Assembly: GCF_002291145.1 (NCBI RefSeq)
Contig: NZ_NTGE01000099.1
Location: 303,957-367,956, forward strand
Reading direction: 5' to 3'
DNA: 64,000 bases
Origin: Streptomyces sp. SA15
GTDB taxonomy: Bacteria; Actinomycetota; Actinomycetes; Streptomycetales; Streptomycetaceae
Positions 17,806-26,165 of the stretch are shown here, piece by piece; position 1 is the stretch's first letter, and every line of letters starts with the position of its first letter. The translations under genes and the position numbers were made by a program. The notes beneath the pieces are model-generated. The model had not been told where the DNA came from. It worked only from the letters and a program-made list of their open reading frames with translations, and searched no databases.

Positions 17806-18384
17806 TCACAGCGTCTCGAAGGAGTCGGACTCGGTCCGGTACGTCAGCACGCCGCCGGTGTGGACCTCGTAGAACCAGGCGTGGACCTGCAGCCGCTCGT
17901 CCCGGACGCGCGTCTCGACGCACGGGTACGACATCAGCCGGAGCACCTGCCCCAGCACGTGGTGCTGGACCGCCTCGGCGACCTGCGGGTCGTCCGGCGC
18001 GCCGGACGGCTGCCGGGCGGCGTGGCCGAGCCAGTCGCGCACCGCCGGTACCGCCGACAGGTCGTCACCGCGTACCAGCGCGCCGACCGCGCCGCAGTGG
18101 GAGTGCCCGCAGACCACGATGTCGCGGACGCCGAGCACCTCGACGGCGTACTCGATCGTCGCGGCCTCGGAGGTGGGGCCCGCGTCGTACGGCGGGACGA
18201 TGTTCCCCGCCGTACGCAGCTCGAAGAGCTCACCCGGGCGGGCACCGGTGATGAGCGAGGGGATGACGCGTGAGTCGGAGCAGGTGATGAAGAGGGCGTA
18301 CGGCGACTGCCCTGCGGCCAGTTCGCCCAGTTCGGCGCCCTGGGAGTGGGCGAAGGTGCGTGCGTGTGCGATGAGGGTTTTCAT
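17806..18384 (-). CDS. Beta-class carbonic anhydrase
   Basis: A 192-residue enzyme interconverting CO2 and bicarbonate. The zinc ligands are visible: Cys35 in CSDSR (with the Asp/Arg dyad) and the His and Cys of VVCGHSHCGAVGAL near residues 93-98; the fold includes FELRTAGNIVPPYD. The ATG at 18384 has GAGGAAG six bases upstream. It is the first gene of a two-gene unit with the SulP transporter and so probably supplies or removes bicarbonate for it. Confidence 0.95.
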   Translation of the reverse strand: MKTLIAHARTFAHSQGAELGELAAGQSPYALFITCSDSRVIPSLITGARPGELFELRTAGNIVPPYDAGPTSEAATIEYAVEVLGVRDIVVCGHSHCGAVGALVRGDDLSAVPAVRDWLGHAARQPSGAPDDPQVAEAVQHHVLGQVLRLMSYPCVETRVRDERLQVHAWFYEVHTGGVLTYRTESDSFETL

Positions 18385-18536
18385 GTCAGCTTCCTCGTGA
18401 GGAGAGGTGTCACTGGCAAGGGGGTCAGCAGTGGCACGCCGTTGAGCCACCGCCGTCGAACTGGTGGAACCGTGGGGGGCGGAATCGGAGGGAGGGGGAA
18501 ACCGGCGGAACCAGGAGGGGGAAGCCGGCGAGCTAG

Positions 18537-18697
18537 GGGGTGTTTTGAAAGTCCTGTGCGGTGCCCGCGGTGTTCGGTGCGTGCCCTCGGCGTGCCGGAC
18601 GAAGGCCCTCGTAGCGGAGCTACTTGGGTCTTTGGCCGGTGCGGCGAGGGTGCGTGCCGGGCGCCGTGGGTGCTGTGCGGGACTTTCAAAACACCCC
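18537..18697. mobile_element. MITE-like element, 161 bp, flanked by CTAG
   Basis: The element begins GGGGTGTTTTGAAAGTCC (18537-18554) and ends with the exact reverse complement (18680-18697), an 18-bp perfect terminal inverted repeat. CTAG stands directly outside both ends (18533-18536 and 18698-18701), which looks like a target-site duplication of the IS5-family CTAR type. It has no coding capacity; the interior is largely self-complementary, including GTAGC-GGA-GCTAC. It is best explained as a non-autonomous IS5-type element mobilised by a transposase elsewhere. The flanks 18385-18532 hold nothing else recognisable. Confidence 0.75.
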
Positions 18698-18823
18698 CTA
18701 GTCGTCGCCGCCGTCGTCGCCCGTCCACGGGCCGGTGATGGCGAGGAGGATGCCGGGGTCCTGGACGACCCCGGCTCCGGCCGGCGCCGATCGGCTCAGC
18801 AATTCCCTGCGGTTCAGCGGCAT
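18698..18823 (-). pseudogene. PhoX-like (DUF839) phosphatase reduced to its two ends
   Basis: From ATG 18823 the frame reads MPLNRRELLSRSAPAGAGV, the twin-arginine start typical of streptomycete PhoX-type alkaline phosphatases. It then runs straight into VQDPGILLAITGPW, which matches the extreme C-terminus of the same family (normally near residue 680). An in-frame deletion seems to have removed nearly the whole enzyme. The stop codon TAG is formed by the CTAG at the edge of the MITE. The 41-codon product cannot have the phosphatase activity; whether it is still made is unknown. Confidence 0.65.
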
Positions 18824-19136
18824 CTGGTCTCCCGAGCGGAGTGGTGAGCGGAATTCGGCCGACCGGTGGAGGCCGACGCTCCGCCATGCTGACCACCCGG
18901 AAAGAACCTCAGCGGAAGCCAGGGAGAAGTCAGGAATGTGCGTCTCTCATGATTCTCATCTCGGCGAACGGGACGGCTGGGCCGGGCTCGCGGTCAACGC
19001 CCGTCCGGCCCCTGAGACCTTCTCCGCTGTGTGATCCGCCATCGTCACTGCTGTCCCGCTGTTTTCTTCCGTATAGAAGTCCGTACAGAAGAACGCACTT
19101 CATTCTGGCTCCCAAGGGGCCCAAGGGGAGGGGACC

Positions 19137-20039
19137 GTGCCGGACGACGCACGATTGACGCGCCGCCAGGGCCTGAGAGCAGCGGCGGCCGCGGCGATCT
19201 CCGCACCGCTGCTCACCACCGCCGGGTCCGCGCGGCCTGCCTCGGCCGGCGAGTATCCGGGCGCGCTGAACGTCATGACGTACAACCTGCGCTTCGCGAG
19301 CAGCACCGGCAGCAACCGCTGGCCCGTGCGCCGCCCGGTGATGCGGGAGCTGCTGCGCCGTGAGCGGCCTCACGTCATCGGCACCCAGGAGGGCCTCTAC
19401 CAGCAACTGCGCAAGATAGAGAGCGACATCGGCCCGCACTATGAATGGCTCGGCATCGGCCGGATGGGCGGCGGCAAGGACGAGTTCATGGCGATCTTCT
19501 ACGACACCAGACGCCTGGACCCGATCGACTTCGACCACTTCTGGCTCTCCGACACGCCGAATGTGATGGCCTCCAACACGTGGGGCGGACGCTTCCCGCG
19601 CCTGGTGACATGGGTTCGCTTCAGCGATCTGAGCGACGGCGGCCGGGAGTTCTACGTCCTCAACACCCATCTGGACGGCACGAGCCAGTACGCGCGCGAG
19701 CGCGCCGCGGAGCTCATCGGCGAGACGATCGGCGGGTTCGACCGCTCCTTACCGGTAGTGGTGACCGGCGACTTCAACGCCACGGCCCACGACGACCCGG
19801 TCTACGACGCGATGCTGGACGCCGGACTCGTGGACACGTGGGATACGGCGGGATCGCGCAGCCCGCTGTACGCGACCTACAACGGCTTCCGGCCGCCGAA
19901 GCCCGGCGGCCGGCGTATCGACTGGATTCTCACCACTCCCGGGGTGACCACGCACTGGGCGGCGATCAACACGTTCTCGATGGACGGCCGGTTCCCGAGC
20001 GACCATCTGCCGGTACAGGCCTCGCTGACCCTGGGATGA
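19137..20039 (+). CDS. Secreted endonuclease/exonuclease/phosphatase family protein
   Basis: A 300-residue EEP-superfamily hydrolase with a twin-arginine-like signal (LTRRQGLRAAAAAAISAPLL, cleavage near ASAGE). The family motifs are in order: MTYNLRF near 45, GTQEG near 85, NTHLDG near 178, GDFNATAHDDP near 208 (catalytic Asp-x-Asn), RIDWIL and SDHLPV (catalytic Asp-His). Such secreted enzymes cleave phosphodiesters of nucleic acids or phospholipids; the substrate here is not known. GTG 19137 follows AGGGGAGGGGA closely. The stop overlaps the start of a broken mannose-6-phosphate isomerase gene (ATGA). Confidence 0.9.
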   Translation: MPDDARLTRRQGLRAAAAAAISAPLLTTAGSARPASAGEYPGALNVMTYNLRFASSTGSNRWPVRRPVMRELLRRERPHVIGTQEGLYQQLRKIESDIGPHYEWLGIGRMGGGKDEFMAIFYDTRRLDPIDFDHFWLSDTPNVMASNTWGGRFPRLVTWVRFSDLSDGGREFYVLNTHLDGTSQYARERAAELIGETIGGFDRSLPVVVTGDFNATAHDDPVYDAMLDAGLVDTWDTAGSRSPLYATYNGFRPPKPGGRRIDWILTTPGVTTHWAAINTFSMDGRFPSDHLPVQASLTLG

Positions 20040-20551
20040 GCCGTCCCACGCGACGATCCGACGTGAGCGCGCCGGCCAATCCGTCGCCGCCAACAGCGCC
20101 GCCATCGGCGGCAGAAACCGCGCACACCCCACAGCACGCCTTCGGCGGCCGGGCCCTCGCCGAACGGCTGGGCCGTACCGGCCTGCCCGACGGCCCGGTC
20201 GCCGAGACCTGGGAGGTCAGCGATGTGGACGGCGAGGGAGCACGGGTCTCGGACGGCTCGCTGGCCGACCGCAGGCTGCGCCGGCTCGTCGAGGACCACC
20301 CCGACGAACTCGTGGGGCGCGGGTGGCGGCCCGCGCTTCCCGGTGCTGACCAAGTTCATCGACGGCACCGGTGCCCTCCCGGTCCATCTGCACGCCGACG
20401 ATGACACCGCACGCCGGCTGGACGGCGAGCCCCACGGCAAGACCGAGGCGTGGCACGTCCTCGACACGGCACCGGGAGCCACCGCGCGGACCTGGACGAT
20501 CTTCTGCGCGCCGACCGGACGTCCCTCGAGTCGGCCTGGCGCACCGGCTGA
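20036..20551 (+). pseudogene. Class I mannose-6-phosphate isomerase-like, frameshifted and truncated
   Basis: Starting at ATG 20036 (ATGA overlap with the upstream gene) the frame gives HAFGGRALAERLG, DGPVAETWEVSDVDG, then DHPDELVGRGW. At about 20330 the reading moves to another frame with GPRFPVLTKFIDGTG, LPVHLHADDD (zinc-site region) and GKTEAWHVLDTAPG. After that the usual second half (about 200 residues) is missing, and a short tail LDDLLRADRTSLESAWRTG ends at TGA 20549-20551 in the original frame. So there is at least one frameshift and one large internal deletion. Confidence 0.7.
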
Positions 20552-20576
20552 GCCCGGGCGGGAGCGGCCGTCCGTG

Positions 20577-21689
20577 TCAGCCCGTCTGTGACGGAGCCTC
20601 CTTCATGCCGTCGACGATGGCGCGGTTCATGATGGCGCTGGTGAAGGTGACCGTACCGGGCTTGATCAGGGCGTCCTCGCCGCTGTTCTTGTTCACCTGA
20701 ACCGAGCGCTCACCCAGGAAGACATGGGTCTTCTTATCGAAGATCCACTCCTCGCGCTGACCGCTGGTCTCGTCCAGCCGGGCCACCGCCACGCCGTGCC
20801 GACCCACCGCGTCCACCGCGTCGTCGACCAACACGACACCTGGGATCTTCGCGGCGGCCTTGAACAGGGCCGAGTACAGCTTCGCCGGAGGGTAGGTCTC
20901 GCCGAGCAGGTCGCCGATGGTGGTGAACGCCTGCTGGTCTGGGGAGTTGCCGGCCCCCTTGGTCTCCTTGTAGATCTTGGCCAGAAGGGCGTCGGGGTTG
21001 GTGGTCAGCTTGGTCAGATAGTCGTACGACGGACTGTTCAGGTAGGCCCGCGGCGTGTTGCCCTGCTCGTCGGGAAGGCTCAGGGTTTCGCCCTCGGGGC
21101 TGTCGTTGACCGCGGGATCGATCAGCCAGCCCTTGGTGCCGTCCGGCGACTCCCACACCTGGCGGCGGTGCAGCGTGTGGCTGGCCAGGGTGCTTTTGTC
21201 GTCGACGGTCTTGACGAAGGTGGTGGCCGTCTTGGACTCGATGTAGATGTACTGGCCGGGCTTGACGGTCGGATGATCCACCTCGGCGGCCGCGAGCGCG
21301 ATCCGGTCGAGCAGTTGCGGTACGCCCTTGGTGGTGGCGGCGCCGACGGTTGTGGTCAGGGCCGGTCCGGTGGCGACTCCGCCGTCCTCGACGCCGGTGC
21401 CGCCACCGGATGTGACCACCCCGGCCACGACGACCCCGGCGAGGGCGGCGGCCAGTGCGGGCAGAGCGATCGCGGGGCGGGGCAGCCGGAAACGCGGGGT
21501 CTCTGCCGGGGCGACCGTCTTCTCCCGCACGCCCGTCTGCTCTGCCTGCTGCGCCTCGTGAATCTGGGCCATCATGCGCTCCTTGTGGAACTGGTGACGG
21601 CCCGGCGGCAGGTCGCGCGTCGTCCGGTCGAAGAGCTGTGCGCCTTCTTCCCACTCGGCAGCGCTCTGCCGGGACGTGTTCGCGTTCAT
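20577..21689 (-). CDS. CU044_5270 family membrane protein, partner of ECF sigma factor
   Basis: A 370-residue protein with a charged cytoplasmic N-terminus, one membrane segment at about residues 73-97 (RPAIALPALAAALAGVVVAG) and a long extracytoplasmic region with YIYIESKTAT, HRRQVWESPDGTKGWL and EEWIFDKKTHVFLGERSV. This matches the actinobacterial CU044_5270 family, members of which are encoded directly after ECF sigma factors. The start ATG overlaps the sigma factor stop (ATGA). It may act as a regulator of the sigma factor, but no canonical anti-sigma zinc motif is visible, so the role is inferred from context. Confidence 0.85.
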   Translation of the reverse strand: MNANTSRQSAAEWEEGAQLFDRTTRDLPPGRHQFHKERMMAQIHEAQQAEQTGVREKTVAPAETPRFRLPRPAIALPALAAALAGVVVAGVVTSGGGTGVEDGGVATGPALTTTVGAATTKGVPQLLDRIALAAAEVDHPTVKPGQYIYIESKTATTFVKTVDDKSTLASHTLHRRQVWESPDGTKGWLIDPAVNDSPEGETLSLPDEQGNTPRAYLNSPSYDYLTKLTTNPDALLAKIYKETKGAGNSPDQQAFTTIGDLLGETYPPAKLYSALFKAAAKIPGVVLVDDAVDAVGRHGVAVARLDETSGQREEWIFDKKTHVFLGERSVQVNKNSGEDALIKPGTVTFTSAIMNRAIVDGMKEAPSQTG

Positions 21690-22378
21690 CGGTTTCCTTC
21701 CTGTGCGGGCCGGATCGCGTGTGCGTGATCGCCTCTTGTCTGTCTGCCGGGGCGGCCGACTTCCCATTTCCCGAGACTTTTCTCAGTCGCGGTTTCCGCA
21801 GTCGGACGTATCAACTCCCTTGCACCGCTTGCCAGTTCAACCCCCGACAGTTCGGCCTCGGCGACCTTGCGGAGCTTCTTGCGGGCGCGGGAGAGCCGGG
21901 AGGCGACCGTGCCCACCGGAATGCCGAGCGCCTCCGCCGCGGCCTCGTAGTCCAGGCCCTCCCCCAGGCAGAGCGCGATGACCTCGCGCTCCGGGCGGCG
22001 CAGCGCCGCGAGCGCCGTGAGTGCCGTCGCGAGGCGCTGGCGGTCGTCGAGCCGGTCGGCCACCTCCTCGGCATGGTCGGGTACCGACAGTTCGGCCGCC
22101 GCGGCCGCCTCCGCCGCCGCCCGGTACCGCCGGTTGCTCCGGAACTGGTTGCGCGCCGTGTTGGTGGCGATGCCCAGCAGCCACGGCCGTAGCGAACCGC
22201 CCTCCGGGTCGACCTTGTCGCGCAGCCGCCATGCCTCCATGAAGGTCGCGGCCATCACGTCCTCGGCCGTCGACCAGTCGGCGGCCAGCCGGAAGGCATG
22301 GTTGTAGACCGCGCGCGCATACGTGTCGAACAGCTCGGCGAACGCGCTCGAATCCCCGGCCCGTATCCGGGTACGCAT
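21686..22378 (-). CDS. ECF-type RNA polymerase sigma factor
   Basis: A 230-residue sigma-70 family protein with region 2 (AFAELFDTYARAVYNHAFRL, AEDVMAATFMEAWRLRDKV) and region 4 (LRRPEREVIALCLGEGLDY, ALGIPVGTVASRLSRARKKLR). A C-terminal extension of about 40 residues follows region 4. ATG 22378 was chosen because GAGGTG sits nine bases upstream; the in-frame GTG at 22390 overlaps that site. It is cotranscribed with the CU044_5270 gene. Target promoters are not apparent. Confidence 0.92.
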   Translation of the reverse strand: MRTRIRAGDSSAFAELFDTYARAVYNHAFRLAADWSTAEDVMAATFMEAWRLRDKVDPEGGSLRPWLLGIATNTARNQFRSNRRYRAAAEAAAAAELSVPDHAEEVADRLDDRQRLATALTALAALRRPEREVIALCLGEGLDYEAAAEALGIPVGTVASRLSRARKKLRKVAEAELSGVELASGARELIRPTAETATEKSLGKWEVGRPGRQTRGDHAHAIRPAQEGNR

Positions 22379-22913
22379 ATGAGTGCTCACCTCAATGAGC
22401 TGTCCGGCAATCCACACCGACTTCCCGTGACCTGCGCCACACGCATCCTTGAGGTACCTTCCCACCCGACATGGCGGACGGCGCCTTGGGTTTCCTCAAC
22501 ACGTCACCCGCTCCATGACAAACCCCCGGGTCGGAGACCCGGGGGTTCATTGTTGTCGCCACCTCGCGCAGTACCCCGCGTACGGAGGCATGAAGATCCG
22601 CATACCGGGGCGTACGTTGCGGTCCGGGCAAGCCAATATCTGTGGCCGCGAAATGAGAAATGGACGCCACGCTCGATGAGGGTTCCTTACCCGACAGGCG
22701 GAGCAGAGTTATTCACCGCACACGGTCGATCGCACCGTGCTACTCTCGATCTCAGTTGCAGTTGTGGTTCCCGAACACTCAGGAGCACCCTCACCGGTTT
22801 CATATACCGGTAGAGCTCCTTACATCTCCGGTTGATTTCCGGCGGGGCAATCATCACGGCGACGCGGAGTCCGCACAGTGCGAACTCCGAACACGCCCCA
22901 AAGGAGATTCGAT
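22379..22913. other. 535-bp intergenic region and csp leader
   Basis: No gene is supported here. It contains a perfect 12-bp stem hairpin at 22521-22547 (AACCCCCGGGTC/GGA loop), a pair of ACCGGT hexamers at 22794-22812, and a GGAGT..GCAC/GTGC..ACTCC hairpin at 22866-22888, just upstream of the csp RBS. The latter could belong to a structured cold-shock leader; sequence alone does not show it. Confidence 0.5.
22521..22547. terminator. Perfect 12-bp stem hairpin
   Basis: AACCCCCGGGTC and its exact complement are separated by GGA. It lies between the divergent sigma factor and csp genes, so it does not end either of them; it may be left from a gene that has been lost or may bound an unrecognised transcript. 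Confidence 0.45.
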
Positions 22914-23117
22914 ATGGCTTCCGGTACCGTGAAGTGGTTCAATGCGGAAAAGGGCTTCGGCTTCATCGAGCAGGACGGCGGCGGCGCCGACGTCTTCGCC
23001 CACTACTCGAACATCGCCGCTCAGGGCTTTCGTGAGCTGCTGGAGGGCCAGAAGGTGACCTTCGACATCGCGCAGGGCCAGAAGGGCCCGACGGCCGAGA
23101 ACATCGTTCCCGCCTGA
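22914..23117 (+). CDS. Cold shock domain protein, CspA family
   Basis: A 67-residue single cold-shock domain. RNA-binding motifs are RNP1 KGFGFIE (residues 16-22) and RNP2 VFAHYS (about 32-37), with the usual GTVKWFNAEKG start. Such proteins melt RNA structure and assist translation at low temperature. AAAGGAG lies seven bases before ATG 22914. It is followed by a strong terminator and then a DEAD-box helicase gene, a pairing conserved in Streptomyces, which suggests joint action on structured RNA. Confidence 0.96.
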   Translation: MASGTVKWFNAEKGFGFIEQDGGGADVFAHYSNIAAQGFRELLEGQKVTFDIAQGQKGPTAENIVPA

Positions 23118-23134
23118 CGCTGACACGTACTTCG

Positions 23135-23172
23135 CAGCTGGGGCCCGCACCTTGGGGTGCGGGCCCCAGCTG
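23135..23172 (+). terminator. Strong terminator after csp
   Basis: A perfect 17-bp stem (starting CAGCTGGGGCCCG) with a TTGG loop begins 17 bases after the csp stop. Confidence 0.85.
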
Positions 23173-23413
23173 ATCGATTTCCAGGCGCTGCCTCTCCGCA
23201 TGATCCAGGGGTCATGACCCCATTGAGCCCTACCGCCGGGATCGCATCATTCTGGTGCGGGACATATTCCTGCACATCCCGTGCACACCCCCTGCACATC
23301 CCTCGCGGATCAAATTCGATCCCACATTTTCTTCGGCTCGTTCTCGCGATTCTCTGCGCTGCTCATTTACTGCGGGAATTCCTTGATACGCGCCACATCA
23401 AGGAAGGTTCCGC

Positions 23414-24955
23414 ATGAACCGCACGCGTACAAACGATCGCTTCGTCCGCACTCGCACCGGAAGTTCCGGCTCCGCAAGGGGCGGCAGCCGCTACGGTGCC
23501 GGAGGCACGGTCTCCGGCCGCTCCGGTGCTCCACGCCGTCCCGAAGGTCACGGACGTCGACAGGCCGCGCCTCAGGGCGAGTTCGCACTGCCGAAGACGA
23601 TCACCCCCGCGCTCGCCGCCGTCGAGGAGTTCGCCGATCTCGCCATGCCGGCGCAGTTGCTGGCCGCGCTCGGCCACGAAGGCGTGACCGTACCGTTCCC
23701 GATCCAGGCGGCGACCCTGCCGAACTCCCTCGCGGGTCGCGACGTACTCGGCCGTGGCCGCACCGGTTCGGGCAAGACCCTCGCCTTCGGCCTCGCGGTC
23801 CTCGCCCGTACGGCCGGTCAGCGCGCCGAGCCCCGGCAGCCGCTGGCCCTCGTCCTCGTACCCACCCGCGAGCTGGCCCAACAGGTCACCGACGCGCTCA
23901 CTCCGTACGCCCGCGCTGTGCGGCTGCGGCTGACCACCGTGGTCGGCGGGATGTCGATCGGCAGGCAGGCCGGTGCACTGCGTACCGGTGCGGAGGTCGT
24001 CGTGGCCACGCCGGGCCGGCTCAAGGACCTCATCGACCGCGGCGACTGCCGACTCGACCGCGTCGCCATCACCGTCCTCGACGAGGCCGACCAGATGACC
24101 GACATGGGCTTCATGCCCCAGGTCACCGCGCTGCTCGACCAAGTGCGTCCCGAGGGGCAGCGGATGCTCTTCTCGGCCACCCTGGACCGCAACGTCGACC
24201 TGCTGGTCCGCCGCTACCTGACCGACCCGGTGGTCCACTCCGTCGACCCGTCCGCGGGTGCGGTCACCACCATGGAGCACCACGTACTCCACGTACGCGG
24301 CGCGGACAAGCATCGGGCAACCACCGAGATCGCGGCACGCGAGGGCCGGGTGATCATGTTCCTGGACACCAAGCACGCGGTCGACCGGCTGACCGAGCAT
24401 CTGCTGAACAGCGGCGTCCGCGCCGGCGCCCTGCACGGTGGCAAGTCCCAGCCGCAGCGCACACGGACCCTGAACCAGTTCAAGACCGGGCATGTGACGG
24501 TACTGGTGGCGACCAATGTCGCGGCGCGCGGCATCCACGTCGACAACCTCGACCTGGTCGTGAACGTCGATCCGCCCAGCGACCACAAGGACTATCTGCA
24601 CCGTGGCGGCCGTACGGCACGCGCCGGCGAGTCCGGCAGCGTCGTCACCCTGGTGATCCCCAACCAGCGCCGCGACGTGAGCCGATTGATGGCCGCCGCC
24701 GGCATCACCCCCCGAATCACCCAAGTGAGCTCGGGTGAAGCGGAGTTGAGCCGCATCACAGGCGCTCAGGCCCCCTCGGGCGTCCCGGTCACCATCACAG
24801 CGCCGGTCGTGGAACGCCCCCGGCGCGGCGCCTCTTCCTCGTCCCCGTCGCGGGCCCGTCGCCGCGGCCGTGGCCGCGCCGCCCAGGGCCGGTCCACCGG
24901 CGAGGCGGCACGCCGCGCGGCACAGCGACCGTCCGCCTCCAACCCGGCGGCCTAG
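23414..24955 (+). CDS. DEAD-box ATP-dependent RNA helicase
   Basis: A 513-residue helicase. Motifs in order: Q-motif region PFPIQAATLP, I GRTGSGKT (residue about 117), Ia PTRELA, Ib TPGR, II DEAD, III SAT, IV FLDT, V ATNVAARGIHV and VI HRGGRTARAG. The first 50 residues are Arg/Gly/Ser-rich (an RG-rich RNA-binding tail) and the last 50 are basic (RARRRGRGRAAQGR). ATG 23414 follows AAGGAAGG. It stands downstream of csp and upstream of two small conserved genes, and likely unwinds RNA during cold growth. Confidence 0.95.
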   Translation: MNRTRTNDRFVRTRTGSSGSARGGSRYGAGGTVSGRSGAPRRPEGHGRRQAAPQGEFALPKTITPALAAVEEFADLAMPAQLLAALGHEGVTVPFPIQAATLPNSLAGRDVLGRGRTGSGKTLAFGLAVLARTAGQRAEPRQPLALVLVPTRELAQQVTDALTPYARAVRLRLTTVVGGMSIGRQAGALRTGAEVVVATPGRLKDLIDRGDCRLDRVAITVLDEADQMTDMGFMPQVTALLDQVRPEGQRMLFSATLDRNVDLLVRRYLTDPVVHSVDPSAGAVTTMEHHVLHVRGADKHRATTEIAAREGRVIMFLDTKHAVDRLTEHLLNSGVRAGALHGGKSQPQRTRTLNQFKTGHVTVLVATNVAARGIHVDNLDLVVNVDPPSDHKDYLHRGGRTARAGESGSVVTLVIPNQRRDVSRLMAAAGITPRITQVSSGEAELSRITGAQAPSGVPVTITAPVVERPRRGASSSSPSRARRRGRGRAAQGRSTGEAARRAAQRPSASNPAA

Positions 24956-25034
24956 TGCCCCGACAGGCAACGTTCGCCCCGTGGGCGGAAGACTCACCCG
25001 ACTTCGCAGGCCCTTCCTCGCAGGAGGCTCCACT

Positions 25035-25343
25035 TTGACGCCGGTTCAGATGCTGCACCGCCCCGCGGACCCCGCCTCCGCGCCCCCGACCGTGATCGAC
25101 GCCATCGGCGTGTCCGGACTGCGGGTACCTGACGACATGACCGTCGAGGTGGCCCTGTCCGTCATGGCCAGCGCCCATGTCGGATACCTGCTCCTCTGTG
25201 ACAGGGACGAACAGTGCACGAGCTCGATCACCCGGGCCCAGCTCGCCGTCGTCCGCGACAGCTCCGCCTACACGGACCGGATCCGTCTACGGGACATCCT
25301 CGGCACCGGTGGACCACTGGGCGTGCTCCCCCTCTCCCTCTGA
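25035..25343 (+). CDS. Small CBS-domain-like protein
   Basis: A 102-residue protein whose middle resembles one CBS motif: VPDDMTVEVALSVMASAHVGYLLLCDRDEQCTSSITRAQLAVVRDSSAYTDRIRLRDIL. The start is a TTG at 25035, chosen because AGGAGG lies seven bases upstream and the next in-frame start would cut the domain. It sits between the DEAD helicase and the SCO5918-family gene; the same order occurs in S. coelicolor (around SCO5918-SCO5921), as far as I recall. A single CBS half-pair would have to dimerise to bind a nucleotide. Confidence 0.75.
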   Translation: MTPVQMLHRPADPASAPPTVIDAIGVSGLRVPDDMTVEVALSVMASAHVGYLLLCDRDEQCTSSITRAQLAVVRDSSAYTDRIRLRDILGTGGPLGVLPLSL

Positions 25344-25394
25344 CCAGCCTCACCCGATCAGCCCGGTACTCGTTTCCCTTCCCTGTGAGGCATC

Positions 25395-25703
25395 ATGCGC
25401 TGTGTCATCGCCCGGTTCCCGTTCGACCTCTCCAAGAGCGAGGTGCTGGCCTCCATGAAGGGCGTCAAGCCCGAGCCCATCACGGGTGAGTCCGTGCTCA
25501 TCGGCCGCCGCCACTACCCCGTCAAGCAAGTGGGCGAAGTCATCACCCGACAGGACCGCCGCGACTTCACCAGCGGCGAAGTCACCCGCGCCATGAGCCG
25601 CCTCGGTTTCACCTGCCGCAACGGCCATGAGGGCGCACCCACCGTGCGCGCCCTCACTCCGCTGCAGACCGCGTCAGCCCTGCTCGGCAGGCCCACCACC
25701 TGA
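25395..25703 (+). CDS. SCO5918 family protein
   Basis: A 102-residue conserved actinobacterial protein (MRCVIARFPFDLSKSEVLAS, RRHYPVKQVGEVITRQDRRDF). This matches the family named after S. coelicolor SCO5918. No catalytic motif is evident. The conserved association with csp, a DEAD helicase and a CBS-like gene suggests an RNA- or cold-related role. It ends shortly before a 40-base perfect palindrome that should terminate transcription from both sides. Confidence 0.8.
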   Translation: MRCVIARFPFDLSKSEVLASMKGVKPEPITGESVLIGRRHYPVKQVGEVITRQDRRDFTSGEVTRAMSRLGFTCRNGHEGAPTVRALTPLQTASALLGRPTT

Positions 25704-25740
25704 GAACATGAGGACCGGCGGAAGCCGCCACCAGAACAGC

Positions 25741-25780
25741 GATGAGGGCCCTGCCGACGCGCGTCGGCAGGGCCCTCATC
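25741..25780. terminator. Bidirectional terminator, perfect 40-bp palindrome
   Basis: A 20-bp arm (starting GATGAGGGCCCTGCC) is followed directly by its exact complement. It lies between the convergent SCO5918-family gene and the leftward hypothetical gene. Confidence 0.85.
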
Positions 25781-25790
25781 GCCTGGCCTC

Positions 25791-26165
25791 TCACCGTTCG
25801 GAGTAACTGAAGTCCCCCACGGTCCAGGCACTGACGTCGCTGATCGCGACGCGATACATGCCACCCGTCTCGGGGATCCCGACACTGCCCTGCAGGATCC
25901 GGGCGAGGTGGAAGTGCAGATGCGTGGGCGCCTCGCCGCGATCGGCTCGGCCCTCTGTCCGTTCGGCTGTGAAGACACCGGAGAACGGGCCGAGGCGGTC
26001 CGAGGCCTTCAGCACCTCCGACACGCGCTCCCTCCACACCGCTTCGGGAGCCAGCCGGCCGGTGATGACAGCTCCGCCGACAACCACCGTCAGCGACATC
26101 TGATTGCTTTGCGCGGACTCCACCATGGCGGCAATGTCCACGAGCAGGTCGTCAGGTTTCGACAT
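25791..26165 (-). CDS. Conserved hypothetical protein, GvpU-like size and layout
   Basis: A 124-residue cytoplasmic-looking protein (MSKPDDLLVDIAAMVESAQSNQ, VGGAVITGRLAPEAVW, then THLHFHLARILQGS and VGDFSYSER). The pattern of a helix, a VxGxxITGxL strand and a C-terminal strand pair resembles GvpU-like/small ligand-binding proteins of actinomycetes, but I cannot name a function. It is a single gene with ATG at 26165 and converges on the palindromic terminator. Confidence 0.7.
   Translation of the reverse strand: MSKPDDLLVDIAAMVESAQSNQMSLTVVVGGAVITGRLAPEAVWRERVSEVLKASDRLGPFSGVFTAERTEGRADRGEAPTHLHFHLARILQGSVGIPETGGMYRVAISDVSAWTVGDFSYSER

Noticed and set aside
22379..22600. tRNA gene or riboswitch near the CCCCCGGGTC hairpin
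   Set aside because: No cloverleaf, no T-loop consensus and no recognisable riboswitch core could be found; only a simple hairpin is supported.
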